A stretch of DNA of 64,000 bases from Cristatella mucedo (lineage: Eukaryota; Bryozoa; Phylactolaemata; Cristatellidae): NCBI GenBank assembly GCA_009760855.2, contig WPIO01000001.1, forward strand, positions 4,608,001-4,672,000, in the 5' to 3' direction. The translations under genes were made by a program, and so were the position numbers. Of this stretch, positions 1-64,000 are shown in pieces. Position 1 is the stretch's first letter. Each line of letters opens with the position of its first letter. The notes under the pieces were generated by a model that ran no database searches, was not told the origin of the DNA, and saw only the letters and a program-made list of their open reading frames with translations.

Positions 1-2746
1 AACTAAGCTTCATGCATAAATACGCTCTCTTCAACATCCCTCTTCCTTTTTCAAGTAAAGACATTACGCGCTTGAGGATTGTAGTGCTAAAGTGGCATTT
101 GAAATACTCTCCTAGCTGGAAAGAACAATCAACAGATGAATGGCTGGCCGTAATCCGAAAGAGTCCCTCCTCATCGAAATAGGTGAATGGCTATAATTTA
201 ATTTAGAACACACGTATCTTCATTACTGCTAAATTGGATGATTTCTGAAATTATATTTGACATCTAATTAGTAAAAGGTGTGGTGTTCAGGAGGCTGGAT
301 GTGGAACAAAAGGGTGTCGTCATACTTTTTATAGCTAATAGGCGGAACTTTACTTTTATGTACGAGCTGCATGCAGATTGTATAAATTTATTTTCCGCTT
401 GCTCCGCCATTACTTTAAGAAATGAATGACTGCGTTCAAGCGAAATTCAAAGCTGCTCTCATCTATCTCGTTGCTTCCCACTTCTTTGGTGGGTCTCATT
501 GGCATAATTTCAGCCAATAACCTACTAAGAATTCTGCATTAGAGCTTTATGCGACTGTGTTTCTCGAACCAATGATCAATTTTTCCTATTGCGTACCATT
601 AAATGTGGGTCAGCAATGCCTTTCGACTTTTCTATTGTATTTCATTAGCCTTTTCAATTCTCCTTATAGCATACACGGACAGTTTCTGGACAGTTGCAGG
701 CATGCTCACCCTTTGTGTGCACAAGTGCACACAAGAATGAGCACACGCACACAATAATAATAATAATGATGTACTTGATAAAGCGCCCTCATAGAACTTA
801 ATCTCTTTCTATGCGCTTTACATTTGCTGCAAAGGGAAATGCAATTGAATGGTAAGTAAAATCATGCTTGAAAAACAAACAAAAGGAATAACATGGTTAG
901 AGGTGACGTGCACAGGGTCAGCATGCAAATGTGGTTAGTGGCAGCATGCGCAGTGTCAGCACGCATAAGCATATTAAGGACAAATCACAGAGACCCACCA
1001 AATGCTGTCCTAAATAGGTGTGTTTTTAAGTTCCTTTTAAATGTGGTCAGGTCAGGGGATGTTCTGACGCAGGTCGGAATGGAGCTCCAGGTTTTGGGAG
1101 CATACAAACTAAATGCACGTTCTCCAAAGGATTTAAGGTTTGTACGCGGTATTTGTAGACTGCTGGATTCCGAAAAGCGGGTGGTACGATGCTTGGCCTG
1201 ATGAGGGAGTATGTCGGAGAGATAGGCTGGAGCCATAGAATGAAGGGACCTAAAAGTGAGCGACAAAACCTTGAAGTCAATCCGTTGCTTGACTGGTAGC
1301 CAGTGCATGTCACAACTCACTTCGAGCCCAAGCATTAGTGTCTTTTCGCGACCATGGCTTTCACTTTTCTCTATCTTCATCCGATGACGTCTCAGCTGCT
1401 TACGTGCTGAGTGGGCTTTGATCATTATCTCGAAGGGGTGCAGATTTATACTTGCACAAGAAAACATATTACTGCATCAAGATCATTAAACGCAGCCTTG
1501 AACATTGAATTTGATCGATATGTGATATTAAAGCCTTAATTGCTTTCATAGCAGCTGTAATACAGCTACTCTTTACTTAAAGTTGAAACATTATTGCTTA
1601 AATTATTGTTGCCTTTATTTAACCTTTTCGCTGTGCGCATGGAAAAATTACCAATATGAAATATGCTCATATTCTAGCATTACAGCCAACCTTAGCTAAA
1701 TTCAGGCTAAATTAAATTCCTATAACCGAATGAGCCCTAATCAGCAGTATTATTTTTAATCTATTGAACCTCACAACGAATTGTATTGCTATCTAGTTTT
1801 TTTTCAAAAAAATCAGGTATTCATCACTTCTTATTACTCACTCTGCACTTATTTTGGGGATTGAGTGGGCTCAACTTGGAGGCATCCTGTGTATGTACTA
1901 TGCACATATGCTACTCTGCCTACAAATCCACAAAGACTGGGCAGTATTTACGCTGAAATTTTCTAAAGTGCACTCAAAGCCGAAGCGTTTCCAAAGAGCA
2001 CAGGGTAACCAGCATACTTCATTAATTGAGAAGCATAGACAAATCAGGAGAACAGTTGACATAAGCAGTTAGCATATAAGTAACAGAAAAAGATAGATTG
2101 AACGATTGTGCTAGAAATGGCCACCGCAGAAAAGATGCCTTTGTGCAAAAATTGCGGAAGTGAGTTGTACAGCCTGTTATCCGAAGAACGAACGTGTCTC
2201 TCGCCATTCGGCTTTTAAGATAGCTAAGAGAGCAGACATCCGAGACTAATTTCCTGAGATGACCGGAGGGAGGAGAGGAGAAAAGCAGGCCTTTTGGGTG
2301 AGAGTGAGGATTTTCTGTTTATCAGCCTGTAGCTGTTCCACTAGTCAATGTGATGCGTAGAGTAGTTACTTTAATTTGATGATCAACATTGCGGCCACAT
2401 TCGTCACCAACTGCTTTTGCTTAATGGCTATTTGGCAGCCTGCAAATACTGAGGTATAGTGGTCCGGTGTGAAGAAGACCAAGATACTTGCAAGATGTTT
2501 AGAAAGTTACTGGGGTAAGTAATCCATGATACTGGTTACGAATTGAACATAAATTCAAGCTGTGGAGACAGTCATTGGAGTACAATTTTAACACGTCGAG
2601 ATGTCATTGAAGAGGTAGACGAAGTGATGTGCCTTAATTTGACTGGATCCCTCTAAATTGGAAAAGCAGATGTACTTATTTAACTGTTGCCACTTTTACT
2701 GGATTATTCCATTTTCTCTCTGGGTAATTTCTTTCTCATCTCGCAG
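1..2746 (+). other. Upstream intronic sequence, one LINE fragment, no exon seen
   Basis: A G exon should precede A1, but no GSRVNF-like reading occurs here, so the intron probably extends left of the window. Apart from a LINE 3' end at 752-1470 I see only A+T-rich unique-looking sequence. Confidence 0.6.
752..1470 (-). mobile_element. LINE family A 3' end (L2/CR1-type), 5'-truncated
   Basis: Read on the minus strand, 1467-985 encodes the C-terminal tail of a reverse-transcriptase ORF: HWLPVKQRIDFKVLSLTF, then MAPAYLSDILP and FGERAFSLYAPKTWSSIP, typical of L2/CR1-clade elements. The 3' end has the family A tail (AAAGCGC...CTCT...GGCGC) followed by (TTA)n. There is no catalytic domain. Fixed, dead copy. 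Confidence 0.85.
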
Positions 2747-59047
<56,301 letters not shown>

Positions 59048-59699
59048 GTAACACGGCCAGCCATCGCGAGTGCCTGAACAAGCGCCTTTTTACTTACCAG
59101 AAGTTCCGTGTACAGCCTAAGCCCTTTGCGCCCATTGCTGAACCTTTTTATCGTCCACCTCCAGTTGCTCCCCTGCCTTTTTGGCCAGTGCTGAGCACGT
59201 GAATTCTGACCCATCGTCAAACATGGTCTCCGGAAGGTTTCTGTCCAGATTTGAGTCCTAGCTTTAGCTATCATAAAGACCTGCAGAGCCTCTGACTGCA
59301 CCGGCATATATTGGCTGCAGCTGGAGTCAATCCGCTCGGTACACACTTGGCATCGGGGAAGGGGCACCGTTGCTCAAAGCGAGTAGCTATGCCATTGACT
59401 ACAAGCTGCAGCTCGAGTGCCTTCGAGCAGCGAAATAGCGAGCCCCTCACGGGCAGCTAAAGTTGACGTATCTAAAGCGTTGATAACCCAGAATGCATAA
59501 GCCAATGAAGGCGAATTCCAAAGCTACTCGGCGAGCCCTCGCTCACTTGGCGGCTTGGATATAAGCTTCGCTTAATGTGTGGTGCCCATACAATTTACAG
59601 AAATCTGCAGCTGCATTTCTCTCATAAATTTTGCTCTTGACAGCAACCAGCAATATGGGTCCCACCCCAAACTGTAAAACTCTTCGATATACTGCAATT
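59048..59699 (+). other. Downstream intron start
   Basis: Follows the donor gtaaca of exon W. One weak exon candidate (59289-59435) is discussed in the findings; otherwise nothing recognised. Confidence 0.5.
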
Positions 59700-60420
59700 A
59701 CAATACTAATGCATTTGCTTAGTGCCCTCAGAGAACTTGATCTCTTTCTTGTCACTTTACATATGCTGTCAAGGAAGTATGATTGAATAGTCAGTATTAG
59801 CTAGCTCAATGCCAGCCAGCGTAACATGGTTTGAGGTGAAATGCTCAGGGCCAGCGTGCAGATATGGTTAGTGGCAGCATGCACATTTTTAGCACGCACA
59901 ACCACGCAAAAGACAAACCACATGGACCCACTTAGTGCTGTGATTAAAAATGTGTTTTTAGCTAAATGTTGTCACATCAAGTGATGTGACGTCGGTCGGG
60001 AGTGAGTTCAAGGCTTTGGGAGCGTACGAACTAAAGCCGTGGTCTCTAAAGTACTTAAGGTTAATACGAGGTTTGGTTAAACGATTTGATTCAGAAAATC
60101 GGGTGGAATGATGCATAGCCTGGTGAGAGAGAACTGATATGTAGTACGGAGCCACAGAATTTAGAGACCTAAACGTAAGTGACAGAGCTTTGAAATCAAT
60201 GCGCATCTTGACTGAAAACTAGTGCAGATAGGCAAGAAGTTGCGTGCTATAGCAATTGCGATGCTCACAGCAGGCAAGCCTAGCTGCAGAGTTTTGCACC
60301 AACTGCAATCGCCTGATTTCGCAGGTCAGAAGACCAGCAAGCAGAGTTACAGAAAAGCACTGCCGTACAGCTGCCATTTCCATGCCGGAAAAGAGCGGTT
60401 TTAATTCCAAAATATGCATA
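59700..60420 (-). mobile_element. LINE family A 3' end
   Basis: Minus-strand reading 60206-59958 shows RIDFKALSLTFRSLNSVAP and YAPKALNSLPTDV; 60419-60219 has LACCEHRNCYSTQLL in a shifted frame. The decayed tail is near 59710-59770. It abuts the satellite array. Confidence 0.85.
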
Positions 60421-60429
60421 AATGTGTTA

Positions 60430-61862
60430 AGTGTTTACCCGATAAATTTTACGAAATCGCGCTGGCCCGTTACCGAGCCGCAGCCTTTTGACACATTCCA
60501 ATGGCGATACAGCTTCACTTCCGATAAATGCTTCGCGAAACTGAAGGTCTTTTTATTTCAAATTTAAGAAAATATTGTTCCACGTTTAGCCACCAGATTG
60601 CATGTGATTGCGCTTGAGTGGTCTTGTGCTATGGCCTTTAGTGGCCGGCCCAGATAGCAGTCCTGTGTAATTAAACTTCGATGCAGCTACCATTGCTACA
60701 AAAAGCTTCACGAAACTGCAGTTTTTATTTCAAATGGTAGATCGTGGTGTTCCAGGTTTATCAACTAAATTTTATGCGATTAAGCTTGCATGCTCTCATG
60801 CTATGGCCTCAAGTGAACCGGTCCAAAGGCAGGCCAAAATTTTTGAATTGTAATAAAGCCGCAATTTCCAAAATAACCTTTGTGCAACAGCAGTCTTGGT
60901 TTCAAATTACAGAAAACAGTATGCCTGCTTAACCTATCAAATTTCAGCCGATTTCGCTTGTACGTTCTCAGGCTATGGCCTCCGACAGGCTAGCCTAAAT
61001 GGCGGCCCTAAATATTTGAACTGCAATGCAGCTGCCATGTCCACAAAAAGCTTCGCCCAACTTCAAATTTGATTTCACATTATACCAAGCAATGTTTCAG
61101 GTTGACAACTAAATTTCATGCAATTGCAGCTTCATTCTCATGCTATGACCTCTCATTGCCCGGGCAAGCCAGCCTCCAAAATAATTGATCTGAGATAAAG
61201 CTACCGTTTCACGAACAAGTATCGCTTATTTGCGGAAATTGATTTCGCACTATAGAAAACAGTGTCCTGGGTTAACTAGCCAAATTTCATAAAATGGCAC
61301 TTCAGCTTTCTCAATGCTGTAACCTCCGATGGCGTGGGCGGGCCAGCTTCCCCACATAATCGAACTGTGATATAGCTGCTATTTTCACAATAAGCATTGA
61401 GCAACTGCTGATTTAATTCCGCACTATATAAAACCATTTTCCGTGTTTACCCACAAAAGTTCATAGCTTAGTCCGAAGGCGTTCTCATTCTACGGCCTTA
61501 AATGGCCCGGGCCAGCCAACCTCGCTATATATTCAAACTGCGGTGTATCTGCTATTTCCGCAATAGGCTTTAAGAAACTGCGGTTTTAATTCCACATTAC
61601 AGAAATCAGTGCTCCGAGATTACCCAAGGAATTCCTTGACATATCCGAGGCAAAGTTCAACTGCAATGGCCTCCATGACCCGGTCATGCAAGCCTCCCTA
61701 AATCTTCGAATTGTGATACAGCAGCCATTTCCACTATAGGCATTGCACCACTATGGTTTTGGTCCTACATCATAAAAAAAGTTATTTCAGGTGCACCCAC
61801 TAAAGTTTATGACATTGCGAACGCAGGCGTGTTTTAGTGCTTTGGCTTCCACTGGCACAGGC
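60430..61862 (-). repeat. ~171-bp satellite, block 1 (about 8 monomers)
   Basis: The landmark GCTATGGCCTC recurs near 60628, 60801, 60972, 61143, 61314, 61489, 61671 and 61840, giving a period of about 171 bp. Monomers are strongly diverged. Orientation is opposite to block 2, taken here as minus. Confidence 0.88.
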
Positions 61863-64000
61863 CATCAGAGGTCATAGCATTATAAAGCTATAGCTCAATC
61901 GCGTTGAAACGTTTTTTTTGTAAACCTGGGTCACTGGTTTTTATTAAGTGCTATCAAAACTGCAGTTTCGCAATGTATGTTTTTGAAATAGCAGCTGTAT
62001 TTTATTCCGAAAATGCCGACCTGGCCAGGCCGTGGGAGGTCATTGCATGAGAATGCCCATTTGCAATGGCGCCAAAACTTAGTTGGTCAACCGGAGACGC
62101 TTTTTGCTAGCATGTGGAATCAAAAACGTAGTTGCACGATGCCTATTTTTAAAATGGCAGGCGTATTGCAATTCGAATTTGTAGGATGGCTGGCTGGCCC
62201 GGGCAATTGATGGCCATTGCATAAAAACGCCCGTGCTAAATCGAATGAATGTTTGAAGGGAGACCCGAAACATTGTTTTCTATAGCGTGTAATAAAACTG
62301 CAGTTGATCTACGCCTGTTTTGGAAACGGCAGCTGTATCACAGTTTGAATATGTAGTTTTTTCGGGTGGGCTCGGCCGTTGAATGCTATATCGTGAGAAC
62401 GGGCATGCGCTATGCTATCAAATTCAGTGGGCAAGCCACGAACATGGTTTTCTATAAAGTGGTATTAAAACTAAAGTTGTGCGACGCAGATTGTGGAGAT
62501 AGCAGCTATATCAAAATTTCAATACATCGGGAGACTGGCTAGCCCGGGCCATAGCGTGAAAATCATCATGCTCTATGCTCTGAAATGCGGTTGGTAAACC
62601 AGGTACACTGTGTTCTAAAAAGAATCAAAACTGCAGCTGCGCGATGCCTATCGTAGATATTAAAACTGCATTGCAGTTCAAATATAGAGGTAGACTGGCT
62701 GACCAGGTACATCCGAGGTCATAGCATGATAACCTCTATGCGCTATGCTATGGAATTTGGTTGGTAAACCCAGAACACTGTCTTCGATAATGTGAAATTA
62801 AAATTGTAGTTGCACAACGCTTATTGTGCAACTGGCAGCTGTATTGCAGTTCAATTATGCTGGTAGGCCGGCTGGCCCAGGCTATTGGAGGCAATAGCTT
62901 AAGACTAAATATAAATAAATATATATAGTTCATTTGTATAGCGCCCTAAGAGAACTTAACCTCTATTCGGGCGCTTCAAATACGCCATAGAGCTCGAATG
63001 ACTACGGACAATGCTGTCTAATTTGGTTGGATAACCTGGAATGCTGTTTTCCATAATGTAAAATCAGAACAGCAGTTGCATGATGCCTAATATGGAAACG
63101 GTAGCTTTATCGCAGTTCAAAGTAGTATGGCGGCCCTGGCCATTGGATGCCATTTCGTGAGAAAAAGCGCATGCGAAATCTCACGAACTTTTGTGGGCAA
63201 ACCAGGAACTATTTTTCCTATCATGTGGAATCAATACGGCAGTTATTCGTTACGTATTGATGGAAATGGCAGCTGTATCACAGTTTGATTATGTGGCAAG
63301 GCTGGATGGCCTGGTCCATTGGAGGCCATAGCATGGGAATGCCCAGGCACAATCGGACGAAATTTAGTTGATCAACCTGGAACATTGATTGTTATAATTT
63401 GTCGTCAAACTGAAATTGGGCGATTTTTTTTCTTAAAATGGCAGCTGTATCTCAGCTCAACTATTTATCTCGGCAATTTAGGCTGAGCCATCGGAGTTTA
63501 TGGCCTAAGAATGCGCAAGTTCAATCGCCTGAAATTGTATAGGTTTATCGGGCGTACTGCGTTCTATCATTTGATATAAAAACTACAGTTTCGCGAAGCG
63601 TTTTGTGGAAATGGCAGCAGTATAGCAGTTCGAATTTTCTTTTGAGCCGCCATTTGGCCGGGCCATTGAAGGCCAAACTCGATTGCGCTTGAGGGTGAGA
63701 GAACGCGCAAGTCCAATCTAGTGGAATTTAGTGGGTAAACTGGGTACACTTTCCAGCCATATGAATGAAAACTGCAATTGCGTGAAGTTTTTTGTAGAGC
63801 CGACAGTATTGCAGTTTAATTACTTAGCTCTGCTATCAGGGCTGGCCAGTGGATGGCGTAGTGGAATGCTCAAGCGAAATCGCATGAAATTTGGTGGTTA
63901 AGCGTGGAATACTGATGTCTCTTTGTATACTTTTGATTGATGTATTTGTACACGTGATATATACTTGAAATTGAAACCACAGTTGCGCGAAGTGTTAATT
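61862..64000 (+). repeat. ~171-bp satellite, block 2 (about 12 monomers, runs off the window)
   Basis: The reverse-complement landmark GAGGCCATAGCAT recurs near 61867, 62038, 62212, 62376, 62552, 62715, 62888, 63147, 63322, 63495, 63672 and 63852. The one long interval (62888-63147) is explained by the LINE tail inserted at 62908-62995. Confidence 0.88.
62908..62995 (-). mobile_element. LINE family A tail inserted in a satellite monomer
   Basis: AGCGCCCTAAGAGAACTTAA and CGGGCGCTTCAAATA, with an A/T-rich stretch on the 3' side of the element. Confidence 0.82.

Noticed and set aside
1-2746. Search for a G exon of a preceding unit
   Set aside because: No stretch with G-S-R-V-N-F/N-L and phase-0 borders was found, so the preceding exon is placed outside the window.
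60430-64000. CRISPR-like regular repeats
   Set aside because: Period is about 171 bp with no short constant repeat or unique spacer; monomers diverge along their length, as in a eukaryotic satellite.

Overview
This is a eukaryotic (metazoan) genomic window. It holds no bacterial-style genes. Almost all recoverable coding sequence is on the + strand and belongs to one giant, intron-rich gene that enters from the left edge and probably leaves through the right. I assembled 59 exons (2747..59047) with GT-AG borders, matching phases at every junction and no in-frame stop: 12,177 nt, 4,059 codons. The product is an extracellular array of PKD (polycystic kidney disease) Ig-like domains, crowded with N-X-S/T sequons. 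It ends in an atypical last PKD domain and a Cys-rich stretch that looks like the PKD-to-REJ transition of polycystin-1-like proteins. Signal peptide, any GPS/PLAT/transmembrane part, promoter and terminator lie outside the window. The species cannot be read from the sequence. L2/CR1-type LINEs, tRNA-derived SINEs, (CT)n-rich introns and a giant PKD gene suit an invertebrate, perhaps a flatworm, but that is a weak inference.

The gene is built from a higher-order repeat. Seven consecutive units (1: 2747-7647; 2: 8720-11840; 3: 12153-23488; 4: 25791-28719; 5: 30019-32944; 6: 34234-39496; 7: 43210-50567) each have seven exons, called A to G here. Their sizes are about 459, 101, 133-142, 187, 263, 138 and 165 nt, and the intron phases after A to G are always 0, 2, 0, 1, 0, 0, 0. 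Each unit is 482-489 codons and encodes five PKD-type domains, with most introns falling inside domains rather than between them. Units 1-3 and 4-7 form two subfamilies. Units 4 and 5 share a nearly identical 2.9 kb tract that includes introns, flanked by much more diverged homology, which looks like gene conversion. An eighth, remodelled unit (50721-56011) splits exon A around a mucin-like insert and fuses exons B and C. It is followed by the terminal domains (57140-59047).

The introns carry transposon debris: 3' ends of two L2/CR1-type LINE families (A mostly antisense to the gene, B always sense), about ten tRNA-derived SINE pieces (some with a tail matching LINE A), long (CT)n, (GT)n and (AT)n tracts, and from about 60430 to the window end a satellite of about 171-bp monomers whose orientation flips near 61862.
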